DNA of 64,000 nucleotides from Gyrodactylus bullatarudis (taxonomy: Eukaryota > Platyhelminthes > Monogenea > Gyrodactylidea > Gyrodactylidae). A program made the translations under genes and the position numbers. Within the stretch, counting starts at the first letter, position 1. Each line of letters starts with the position of its first letter. Location of the stretch: NCBI GenBank assembly GCA_012064415.1, contig SSNU01000182.1, forward strand, positions 1 to 64,000. Reading direction: 5' to 3'. Shown here in pieces: positions 21,330 through 30,547 of the stretch. The notes under the pieces are model-generated. The model searched no databases. It was not told the DNA's origin and saw nothing but the letters and a program-made list of their open reading frames with translations.

Positions 21330-22320
21330 AGTTAAAAAAATAAGCGCTTTATTTCAGGCATACTCATCAGCCTCTTACATGCCAAATATATATTAAAACA
21401 CAAAGAATTAAAAATTTAATCTGATTGGCTCTCTCTGTTGAAAAAAGGGGTGGGGGACATCTGGTATTACATTGTTTCATTGATTTGCGTGTAGCAATGA
21501 TTATTGACTCTGATGTTCTGTTACGTTTTCTCGTTTGTTCTGGTTGGCTGCTTATTTGTGTTGGTTTTTTTCTTACAAGTGAAATCCCTCTTCTCCAGAA
21601 TGAAGAAACTGGCATCAGAGAGTTTATGGGAAGAAGAGAGAAGACTTATTAGAATATTTATGGGTAACAACTATACAAGACAGTTCATACTTGATCATAT
21701 GGAATCGAACGAAAGTTCTATTGAAGAGGAGGTAGAGAAACCATTCTACTTAGTAATCCCAGTTAAAGGAGACAACAACGCTTCTATCCTAAAACAAAAA
21801 GTTAATCAACTCTTCCAAACAACACTATCTGGAAAGAAAGTCAGATACATGCTTAAGGATCTACTAGAGTATAACAAGTCCTCATATGTAGTGTATAAAT
21901 TTAAATGCCCATGTGGAGCAGATTATCTCGGACATACTACCAGAAGATTAGAAGACAGAGTTTCAGAACATCTTCACACAGGATCAACAGCAGTGCGAGA
22001 ACATGTTAAGGTATGTGATAAGAATGCTTCCCAATCAAACTTTTATATACTCTATAGACAAAATGGGAAGAATGTCAATACCTTGAAAACTGCCGAAGCC
22101 TTTTTTATTAAAAAAGAAAAACCAACCCTCTGCATACAAAAACAGATTTTGAAACCTCTAGCATTAACATGGCCCAACTTAAGATCAACCGGAGAGTAAG
22201 AAAAAAAACCAACACAAATAAGTAACCAAACCAGAACAAACGAGAAAACGTAACAGAACTTCAGATGTGACATTAGAGTTAGACAAAATCACCAAATATT
22301 TTAGCTCCAGTCAATGAACA
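21330..22320 (+). pseudogene. PLE fragment with inverted 3' tail at its 5' end
   Basis: The frame 21571-22199 is the C-terminal part of the family-1 PLE, nearly intact. It covers FMGNNYTRQFILDHMESN, the connection region, then SYVVYKFKCPCGADYLGHTTRRLEDRV (GIY-YIG with YLG) and TAEAFFIKKEKPTLC. The 5' part at 21341-21571 is the inverted copy of the element's own 3' end. The 95 bp at 21476-21571 mirror 22199-22290, and beyond them a hammerhead core lies on the minus strand. PLE copies with inverted terminal repeats of this kind are known. The translated start at 21504 is in the inverted tail and is not genuine. Confidence 0.85.
21337..21376 (-). ncRNA. Hammerhead core in inverted PLE tail
   Basis: On the minus strand: GAGG, CUGAUGA (21370-21364), GUAUGCCU, GAAA, UAAAGCGCUUAU, U. 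All core bases are intact. The 3' strand of stem I, CCUC in the copy at 53379, is replaced by a U run, so stem I does not form and cleavage is doubtful. Confidence 0.6.
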
Positions 22321-22999
22321 TTATGAAAAATGTTTCCTTACCTTTATTATTTACAATTTATTACTTATAGAATATTACCTATCCTTATAAAAACCAATAA
22401 TAATACTTTTTTTGAACTCTGGAACGAGAGAAAGAAATAATGACTCATACCTTTCGAAATTTGTAAAATCTTTAAATTTGTACATCATATATCATAACCA
22501 GAGATTGATTCTTCAAGTATTTTTCAATCACATTAGAATTATTACTTCGGATTCTTTGTCTAATTTCTTCAGAATTCTAGATTTTTCCATTAGTATTATA
22601 AAAAGAAAAGAAAAGCTTCTGTCACCAATGTTGCATATTTAGATAATTATAATCTCATTATCCAGTATATTACTATCTTCAACTCTTTTTTTCAACCAGT
22701 TGATCATATTTAAAATTTCATATTTTTTTAATAGGACCAAGTCATAGCAGGGATACATTTTCTAGCTTTTTTCTAGCTTAGAATACAATATTTATTCTGT
22801 GAAATCTTTTGTTGAAATTTAAAAGAGTAGTTATGTGATCAGTGATTATTATTGATTACTAGGGTCTCAAAAAGCCTAAAAATGACTTTTCAATTTCATA
22901 GGACTATATTATGTAATACACCATTTCACATCATTCTTGTTACGTTATACCTATTGAATATGATTTTATAAACGACTTTTTTGACCTATTTCATTTTTA

Positions 23000-23270
23000 A
23001 AAGCCTAAAATAATATATAAATGAACTAAACTATTATAAATGAATATTTTTACATTTGACGATCTCTCACATTCTATTACTATACAATCAAGGATATTGT
23101 TTTGTCTAATGGGCATATTGATTATTTGGGATAATCCTAAATTCAATAAATATGATCCTAAATGAGTCTTTGGATGATTCCAGTCTTCATGTGGAAGATT
23201 GAGATCACCAAGTGTGATAAGTTCAGTCTCCATATATCTATAAATTGTATCCTCAATATGAATCATTAGG
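23000..23270 (-). pseudogene. LINE endonuclease (APE-type) fragment
   Basis: The minus frame 23266-22997 includes TELITLGDLNLPHEDWNHP, the GDxNxP...W motif of LINE apurinic-like endonucleases. It is followed by LGLSQIINMPIRQNNILDCIV, the later block of the same domain. A homologous but more decayed piece is at 38130-38260. Both ends are truncated, and no RT follows on this strand. Confidence 0.75.
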
Positions 23271-23349
23271 AAGAAGTCATCAGTGGTTGTGTTCTTCTCT
23301 GAAATTCTTTTTGATTATGGTTTCTTCTTTTTTTCGATAAATATTCATC

Positions 23350-23790
23350 AATAATGAAGTCTTCAAATTCTGGTTCTGAATCCTCTGAGAACTTGTACTG
23401 GTTGGCTTTGTTAATTTCTAAGAAGATATTAACTAACGTCTTATGGTCAGTCTGTATGGTAAAGTGCCATCCCAGAAGGTATTGTTAGAACTTTGTGACC
23501 ACATAATCTATGGCAAGACCATCCTTTACGATCTGAGGGTAGTTCTGTTGAGCTTCGGTTAGGCTTTTAGATAAGAACATGACAGGTAGAAGATTTCCAT
23601 CTTCCTCTTGTATTAGAGTTGCGCCAATACCGAAGGGTGAAGCATGAGCAGCTACTACTGACTTTTTCTTTGGATCGAAGAAGGTGAGAGTATTTATTTC
23701 CTCGAAACTCTTTTGACATTCTAGAGACCATACCAATTGAGCTTTTTCTTGAGCAGCGGGAGGAAATATATTTTAGGCAGGTGTAGATTT
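23350..23790 (-). pseudogene. Gypsy/Ty3 RT-RNase H fragment
   Basis: Minus frame 23736-23485 reads CQKSFEEINTLTFFDPKKKSVVAAHASPFGIGATLIQEEDGNLLPVMFLSKSLTEAQQNYPQ, the start of the Ty3/Gypsy RNase H domain, with the catalytic-region DAS written HAS (the D is lost). After a frame break, 23484-23350 continues with WHFTIQTDHKTLVNI, the next conserved block with its D. Only this domain remains; no LTRs or integrase are adjacent. Confidence 0.8.
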
Positions 23791-23889
23791 TCGATGAACG
23801 GACAAAAGAAATTCACTCATCCCAAAAGTGATTGTAATTCTGCTTCTAGGTGGAGATAATTCAGCTAAATCCGTGACTTTGACAAAATC

Positions 23890-24785
23890 TATATTCACAA
23901 AATTATAGATATCTGTCATCACCACGGAGTATGTTCACATCTCTTAGAAATGCTAAAAATATAGGTCCTCTACTATTCAATATTGTTTTTTCTCAAATAA
24001 ATGTCACTGGAGCTAAGATCTACAAATATGCTGATGATATGAAGATTGTCTATAGTTTTGATGACTTTATCGACATTGATTTCATTTACACGTCCCTAAA
24101 AATTCTTTCAAATGATTTAAAAGCCTTAGGCTTAAACATCAACGAAAGTAATACTTTCTTCATTACACCGTTCACAACAATCCCTTTACAAGGAAATTTA
24201 CTTGTGAATGAAAAAATATCGATCCCAAATTCACAATTCGTGACTTGGGAGTTAAATATAATAACTTTGACTTTACAGAACATTATAAAGATATCCATAG
24301 ATCTTTCATATCAAGATGCATGCAGATTCAAAAATGCATAAAAAACGACTTCATGAAAGTTTTTCTCTTTAAAATGATGACACGATCCGTTGTTGAATTT
24401 GGTGCAGGATGCTGGAATCCTCAGAAGCCCGAATGGTCTATGAAGCTTCAAAAAGTTGCCAAAATTTTCCGACGTAAACTGTCTGAACCATACAGGAAAA
24501 AACTCAGTCTACCTTCCGAATCAATAATGGTTCGAAGAGATATCAAAAGCATTCTACTCATCAAAAAGTGCCTTTCTCCTCAAAGTCTTCCTGGATGATC
24601 GATACAGAATACAAGAAGAAATCAAAAATCTGGCAATCTTCACAAGAAGCAAAAAATTATTTGAAAAGTTACCAAGTATCATAAAAAGAATGAGTTTATT
24701 TAAATTCAATAAAGAAATTAACTCGAGATTCCTTAACTAAAACCAAAAAAATAACCGTATTACTTATTTCCTTAACTATGAAAGG
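23890..24785 (+). pseudogene. LINE RT C-terminal half with 3' UTR
   Basis: The frame 23931-24341 has GPLLFNIVFSQINVTGAKIYKYADDMKIVYSFDDF, motif B end plus the catalytic YADD. A one-base shift near 24240 moves to 24245-24598 (GVKYNNFDFTEHYKDI, then CWNPQKPEWSMKLQKVAKIF). The 3' UTR ends near 24785; its last 120 bp recur at 25188-25310 and, on the minus strand, near 62580-62720. It is closely related to the LINE at 14930-16640. Confidence 0.85.
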
Positions 24786-25187
24786 TGTATATATATCTAG
24801 AAGTAATGAGTTAAACAAGTATATTAGATCACAATTTCAACTATGTCTTTAGAGATTTTGAGACTTTATCAACTTGTTCATATTCTATATTTATCTAGAT
24901 CACTTAGAGCCTGTTAACCCATATAAGAAAATATGTCTCTTTTTAGATAAAAAATAAAATCTCAAGTCTAAACTCACCTGTTGGATCTAATTCATCACAG
25001 CAGGAAGTGTAATCAATAATGAATTTCAACAAAAGATTTTACCGAATAAATATTGTATTCTAAGCTAAAAAATAGCTAGAAACTGTATCCCTGCTAGGAC
25101 TTGATCCTTTAAAAAAAAATTAAAAAAAACTGGTTGAAAAATATGACTTGAAGATAGTAGAATACTCTATAGCGAGATTATTATTGA

Positions 25188-25310
25188 AAAGTTACCAAAT
25201 ATCATAAAAAGAATGAGTTTATTTGAATTCAAGAAAGAAATTAACTCGAGATTCCTTAACTAAAACTAAAAAAAATGTATTACTTATTTCCTTAACTTTA
25301 AAAGATTTAT
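25188..25310 (+). mobile_element. Severely 5'-truncated LINE copy (3' tail only)
   Basis: Directly repeats 24662-24785 (GAAAAGTTACCAARTATCAT ... ATTCCTTAACTAAAA). It interrupts the right arm of the foldback structure, so it is a later insertion. Confidence 0.7.
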
Positions 25311-26037
25311 ATGTTACCGTACAAACCGTATCTTTTTTTGGATAATAATGGAAAAATCTAGAATTCTGAAGAAATTAGAAAAAGAACCTTAATTTCCTAA
25401 AGTAATAATTCTATTGTGATTGAAAAATACTTGAAGAATCAATACTGATAACCATATATATATTTTTCATAGATAAGATTTAGATTATAACAGATTTATA
25501 ACAAACCATTTCAATTATTATTGTACACACATGAAAATATTTTTCTTCTATTTTCCTTTAACTTATTATTAATATTTAGTACATGATAACTATTTTTATA
25601 TGAAAATGATGAATGTAAAGCAGAACTTATGAATTGTTCAATAAATTTCATTTCATTTCAATAAAAGTGAACAAACATGTTTTGAGGTTTACTTATTTAA
25701 TGAAAAATAAATTTTTATTTTTGAGAAGATCAATGAATGAATCACTAAGTTCGGAAGAGTAAGAAATTTCCTGGTATATTTTACATCGTGAAGGTATTTT
25801 TTTATAAATGAGCTAAAATTAAGTTTATATGAATAAATTCATTTTGTCGACCACTATTTATTTTTATACACTTTTTTTGCATTGCAACAAAATTAGCTGA
25901 AAACCTTTAAATCCCCTTATAATTAAAATTGATATAAATAGGCACATCATATCCAATTTTGAATCACATAGTCTTTTCTTAAAATAACATTATATAATTA
26001 AAGTAAAAATTCGAAATTTAAATATTAGAGAACTAAT

Positions 26038-26420
26038 AATTATTTACCAAATTCATATTTGAGCTTGCTATGATTTAAAGTGTTCGTGATTAAATATCCA
26101 TACACTTCTTTCCTGTGATCGATAATGCAAAGATCTTGGTCAAAACAAAATTCTGTTAAATCTATTTTAATCTTATCCCGGATTTTATTATTATAATATG
26201 TTATTATTAGATTATCCTCTTTCACAAATTTCAAATTTTCAACAATTGAAATACATTCTTCATTTTGATTCTTGTAAATTAAACACGATCGTTTATCATA
26301 TTTATGTCTCTCTTAAAATCAAACGAATTATTTCTTACGAGTTTTAATATATGCCAAACCTAAAACTCTCTTGTTCCAAATTAAATTTGAGTTCAAAGCA
26401 GTTTATCTAATGTAAAACGA
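26038..26420 (-). CDS. Putative two-exon fragment of an unidentified gene
   Basis: The frame on the minus strand runs from about 26312 to 26040: KRSCLIYKNQNEECISIVE, then LTEFCFDQDLCIIDHRKEV, then SKLKYEFG at a GT donor (GTAAATAA). Upstream, a 27-nt GT...AG stretch (about 26311-26337, GTAAGAAA...TTTTAAG) could be an intron preceded by an exon ending GLAYIKT. I do not recognise the product. The SKLKYxxG ending before a GT donor resembles the exon at 3204-3475. The short putative intron fits the pattern elsewhere in the window, but without a homologue the exon structure is tentative. Confidence 0.3.
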
Positions 26421-26429
26421 TTCTTTTGA

Positions 26430-27040
26430 AAGACTCATTGTTTGTTTAGGGAGTTGATTGAAAGTAGAAAAAATTGAAATTTTTAGATTAATGCATTATG
26501 ATTAGGTAAAACATAAAGACTTTTTTGTAACTTGAAGCTAAAGTAAACCAGGTGAAAAATCTGTAAAGTGAGACAACTTGTGAGGAATATAAATATTAAT
26601 TTAAATCCTTTCCCCCCGGATTTCCAGCAATGATATTAGAGCATTAATGTTTGTTTTTAAACAGGTATGGAAAATCAATTTTTTCCTAATACTTTCACGC
26701 TCCATCCCATAGAGGTGATGTCATCACTGATCATGGTATGAAAACATCTATAGTAGATTGACTTAATCACGCCTCGAGATAGCTCTAACCCAATTGATTG
26801 ACAATTCCCCATTTGAAGTTTTGGACTGCTAAGTACTTGAGAAAAACTTGAAGATTCTTCAGAAGGTTATTCCGATAGTACGAGTACGAAAATTCCTGAA
26901 AATAACAAGATTCTCGTTGAAAATATTATAAATGCATAGGGTTCATTTGACGGTACATTTTTTAATGAAATTTATTTTAGGCTGCATTCTAATTATAATG
27001 TCATTACTTGTCAGTGGTCAAGGGATTTCATTTCAATTTA
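26430..27040. other. No gene seen
   Basis: No recognised coding frame. Near 26588-26610 there is a short TCCCCCCGGATTTCCAGC patch, GC-richer than its surroundings, of unknown meaning. The stretch 25670-26037 is also empty. Confidence 0.4.
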
Positions 27041-27045
27041 GAAGG

Positions 27046-27100
27046 GGGCAGGGAGGAGAGTTCACTGTATTTGACATGTAAGAGGCTGATGAGTATGACT
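27046..27100 (+). other. Half hammerhead repeat next to a GGGGCAG box
   Basis: AAGAGGCTGATGAGTATG at 27079-27096 is the 5' half of the PLE pseudo-LTR ribozyme, cut off before the GAAA. A GGGGCAGGGAGGAGAG box lies just upstream. A similar half-site broken at the same base occurs at 56258-56270. Confidence 0.55.
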
Positions 27101-27400
27101 AATTTGCTCCCACTTTCGGTATCATACTTTACTTTCACTCAAAGTTTCCCAAACGGAAATTTTCTTCTTTTTCGATATTAATAAAGAATAGTATTTTTTA
27201 AATATATCTGTACTCGTTTTATAGTTAAATGATAAAATAACTGATGGAAACATTTATTATCTATCGATTCCTGTATGTTTTAAATTTTTATCATGAAAAA
27301 TATAAGTTGATATACAGATTTGTATTTTTATATCATTCATAATTTCGTTTTTACTATTTCTCAATCAGAGTAAAAACGACAAATTAAATTTTACCACTTT

Positions 27401-28357
27401 TTATTTCGTAAAATCTTCGTTGTTTAAAACATCACTCAGAAATATTTTCGATATCGATTTGTAAAGACTTTCAATAATGTCTACATCAATCGATTTCCAG
27501 TCTTCAAGAATTTTTCAAAACCAATTTGTCCCATTCTCGTATACTTTTCGCGTCAAAATTCCTCAGAGACTCTCAATGGGATTCAAATCAAGGCTCCGAG
27601 CTTGGCAAATTAATAGTTCAATATTTTTTTCTGAAAACAATTTTTTTGAAGCAGATTGATGGCTTGGCGCAATATCTTGCTGAATAATGAGTCCATCATT
27701 GAGAATTTCCTCTCGATAGGGCGATAGTTGATCTTCTAACAACTTTTGATACGAAATGGAATTAAGTTTTCTATCTATTATAACAATATTACCAGTACGT
27801 TTAGCTGTTATGAATCCCCAAACCATAACACTACCGTATCTGAATCCTCTGTTCGTAAATGTAGGCTTTGGCTTAGATTTGTCAATCCAGCATGAAGATC
27901 TATGGTTTCTATGAACGATTTAGATAATAAAATATCGTGTTCATCTCGTCATGAAATGGCTTTGACGGCATCTTGAATTAGAGAGAACGACGTTTTTGGG
28001 ATAATTGCATCGGTTTGAAGTACATCCTGTTGCACAATCTCATCAAACCTTGACCATTTTACAGGATCAAAACCGAATTTTGCCTGATTCGAAGACGTCT
28101 TTATTGTAGTGTGGGGAATTGAATTTTACATAGATTAAATAGAGCTTAGCAAGATGACCGTTTGTCGCTGTAGTACTAGCGGCTATGATCTCTCGTTTTT
28201 GAAGTTCAGTTAATCGTGTCATCACCATACACTTGAATATGATTAGTTGGACCTTTCTACACCCTCATTGGTTAATATCATTGGGGCAGAGAGGTATAAA
28301 AGACATTCGCTCATGAATTAAACGCCTATCTCGTGTCATCATGTGTGTAATTGACTA
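27401..28357 (-). pseudogene. Tc1/mariner transposon with disrupted transposase
   Basis: ATG at 28228 (minus) opens MVMTRLTELQKREIIAAS, a paired-type HTH start. The middle is frameshifted. The frame 27826-27563 has VWGFITAKRTGNIVIIDRKL and LIIQQDIAPSHQS (second catalytic D) and DLNPIESL (third acidic residue). A TGA then replaces the Trp codon expected next, and the C-terminus runs to 27401. The 5' terminal repeat at 28325-28357 contains CATCATGTGTGTAATTGAC, the same end as the element at 39778-41243. The left end is not identified. Confidence 0.8.
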
Positions 28358-28404
28358 TATCGCCACTGATGATGCTCTATAAAATGTACACATGGCCCTA
28401 ATTC

Positions 28405-28605
28405 CTTATATCTCTATTTAATCTATGTAAAATTCAATTCCCCACACTACAATAAAGATGTCTTCGTACTTTAACAGGATGTACTTCAAACCGATGCAAT
28501 TATCCCAAAAACGTCGTTCTCTCTAATTCAAGATGCCGTCAAAGCCATTTCATGACGAAATGAACACGATATTTTATTAACTAAATCGTTCATGAAAACC
28601 AAAAC
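28405..28605 (+). repeat. Inverted copy of the Tc1 transposase 5' third
   Basis: Plus-strand sequence here mirrors 27908-28152, from CTATTTAATCTATGTAAAAT to ACGATATTTTATTA, with about 60 bp deleted inside. Together they form an inverted repeat spaced by about 250 bp around the Tc1 terminus. Confidence 0.75.
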
Positions 28606-28715
28606 TTTATTTAATTATTTTTTGTCCTGCTTGAGATTCCTGATTTCCGCAAATATATCATCATTTTGCTGACTAATGTCTTGCATTTTGTAGGTAGAAA
28701 ACGAAAATAGATTCT

Positions 28716-28758
28716 GGGTGAATATGAGCTCTTTTTTTCGTCGGTTCTCATCAGACCC
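28716..28758 (-). ncRNA. Hammerhead ribozyme in PLE pseudo-LTR
   Basis: On the minus strand: GGGU (28758-28755), CUGAUGA (28754-28748), GAACCGAC, GAAA (28739-28736), an AAAGAGCUC-type stem III region, UUC, then ACCC (28719-28716), which pairs with GGGU. The core is intact. It follows the PLE remnant on the same strand, and an ATG-initiated frame (MQDISQQNDDIFAEI) starts just beyond near 28685, so it is placed like a PLE pseudo-LTR. Confidence 0.7.
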
Positions 28759-28839
28759 TGCACCGACATGTATATTTATACAGAATATTATTCAATGATA
28801 AGTGTAAAGTTCTTTTGGGCCAATCAGAGCATTTATTTG

Positions 28840-29760
28840 TAACCGGATGGAGGGTGGAGGGGCTAGTTGGGTAGATTTCTGACTGTTGGTGTTACACCTT
28901 TCTATCTCTTTTTGAAATATGTTTCTATTCCTCTTGACCCCTTGGAGACTAGGCCTCTTTTTGTTTCAACAGGGGAAAAACTCGCGAATGGTAAGAACTG
29001 CGTGGGTACACCTGGTTTGCGGTACATTCGTGTGGCGAACTTGTCATCCTCTTTGTATCAGGACATCCATGAAGTGCAGGGTCTGGTCATTCTCCGTTTC
29101 CATTGTGAATTTTATGTTGTCATGTGATTGGTTGAAATAGTCTAGGATTATTTTTGGATCCTGGTTCTCATTGATTATGAGGAACGTGTCATCCATGTAC
29201 CTGCAGTAAAGTCGGCATTCTCCTATGATATCGGACATGAACCCTCTTTCGAGCGATGCTAGGAAGATATCTGCAAGAATTGGTCCCAATGGTGTTCCCA
29301 TTGCTACTCCATCTATCTGTCGAAAGAATGTGTCGTCAAAAACTAGGTCGATGTTTTGGACTGTCATCCTGATAATTTACTACTTCTTTTTGTACTTTCG
29401 GGGGTTGCATTGGGATGAACTTTGTTCTGTCACTGAAGAGGAGCCGGCCTTTCCTGTAATATTCTTTGGTGTTGATTATCGCAAATCCGGTGCCGGAGGT
29501 TAGTAGAACATTTGGATTATCTCTTAGGTCTTTCAAGGCCTGGTAGTGTTCTTTGGATAAGTATGGAAAGTATATCTTTTTCTGCTTGAATTGAATTCTA
29601 GCGTCATTCAGTACACTTGTAAATCTTTCCAGGGATAGGGATGATGTGGCTTTAAGTTTGGAGATGTGTTCGTGAAACATTTCGAAGCCCAGATTGGTCT
29701 CAATATCATGCCGTCTTTTGTTCGGAATGCAGAACTTTGGACCTAGGCTTTAATTTCAAA
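28840..29760 (-). pseudogene. Penelope-like element RT remnant (family 2-like)
   Basis: Frame 29680-29336 covers the N-terminal and finger part: MFHEHISKLKATSSLSLERF, KKIYFPYLSKEHYQALKDL, GTGFAIINTKEYYRKGRLL. Frame 29367-29044 covers FRQIDGVAMGTPLGPILADIFLASLERG (motif B) and YCRYMDDTFLIINE (catalytic YMDD). Motif A is missing at the junction (29336-29367), so an internal deletion fused finger to palm. Downstream, 29043-28900 keeps RMYRKPGVPTQFLPFASFSPVETKRGLVS. The endonuclease is absent. Confidence 0.85.
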
Positions 29761-30051
29761 CGACAAACTTACAGATCTCCAAATCAGAGAGAATGCTCAA
29801 TGCTCTACATTATAAGGGAAAATTCAAATCTGTGTATCTGTTGGGCCTAAAGGGTAATTAGTTACACTTTGAACAACTGAAGTGTAACGAAAATATTTTA
29901 CCTCTCTGTCCCTTTTTGGTATATGCCTGTTGCAAATTCAATATATCAGTGGCTAGCCTTAAGTGTAATAAAAATCATTATTGATTTCTGAACTCATAAG
30001 AGAGGCTAGAAGTTCTTCTAATTTTTTATTATTTTATGCTTGAATATCGAA

Positions 30052-30091
30052 GAGTCTAATGAGAACCAGTGAAATAAAAGATTTATAACTC
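30052..30091 (+). ncRNA. Hammerhead ribozyme-like repeat, core-mutated
   Basis: GAGU (30052-30055), CUAAUGA (consensus CUGANGA, with the invariant G changed to A), GAACCAGU, GAAA (30071-30074), stem III AUAAA/UUUAU, UA, then ACUC (30088-30091) pairing fully with GAGU. The fold is preserved, but the core G change predicts loss of activity. It lies on the opposite strand about 90 bp beyond the 3' end of the gene at 30185-30531. Confidence 0.65.
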
Positions 30092-30184
30092 AATATTCAC
30101 CTGTCTTCTTTATCACCTTAGATATTTGGTCTATTAGAAAAAAAATAGTTTAACTTATTATTTAAACATTCGATAAACATTAAA

Positions 30185-30531
30185 AGAGCCTCTTTAACAG
30201 AAGTTTTTCAAGTATCTGTATGATTTTTTTCATCAAATTAATTTTAAAAAAACTTACGGAAGTTTAATAGTTTTACAAATCCAATTTCGATTTTGGTAAG
30301 AAGAATTCGAGGTTCTTGATTAAATTTAAGAATCAAATTTATTATCGATCCTTTAAAAGTGCAATTCAAGATTCTAATTATACATTTTGATGAAATATAA
30401 CAAATTTTCGAATTTGTTATATCATAATAGTCACTGTCGTATAGAATATATCCGTTATCAGTATAATAAGGATTTTCTTCGACGTTTAGTTCAACAGCTG
30501 AAATTTTTTGATATTTTATTATCACACTCAT
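30185..30531 (-). CDS. Unidentified protein, same family as 32859-33437
   Basis: The minus frame from about 30531 encodes SAVELNVEENPYYTDNGYIL, then DSDYYDITNSKICYISSKCI, then LILKFNQEPRILLTKIEIGFVKLLNFR. It ends at a good splice donor (GTAAGTTT at 30256). A 42-nt intron to CATACAG would join a short last exon (LEKLLLKRLF, stop near 30185). It aligns by eye with the exon 33437-33210 (ELSFIVNNEQCYIDSENKLI...FDISLSTIYYI..K.I.I), which gives some support for real coding. No known domain. The first methionine may not be the start, because the frame could continue from an upstream exon. Confidence 0.4.
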
Positions 30532-30547
30532 ATTTATATCAAACTAT

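Larger units (their letters stand above)
21236..25668. repeat. Foldback structure with interrupted inverted arms
   Basis: Outer arm pieces 21236-21310 and 25594-25668 are inverted copies. Inner arm pieces 22495-22830 and 25018-25435 are also inverted copies (shared: GTATCCCTGCTA / TAGCAGGGATAC, and TAATTTCTTCAGAATTCTAG). The left arm is split by a PLE fragment (21320-22400). The right arm is split by a 120-bp LINE tail (25188-25310). The centre holds LINE and Gypsy pieces. It could be a foldback transposon, or a palindromic duplication later hit by insertions. Confidence 0.6.

Noticed and set aside
27477..27659. 60-codon plus frame
   Set aside because: Antisense to the Tc1 transposase.
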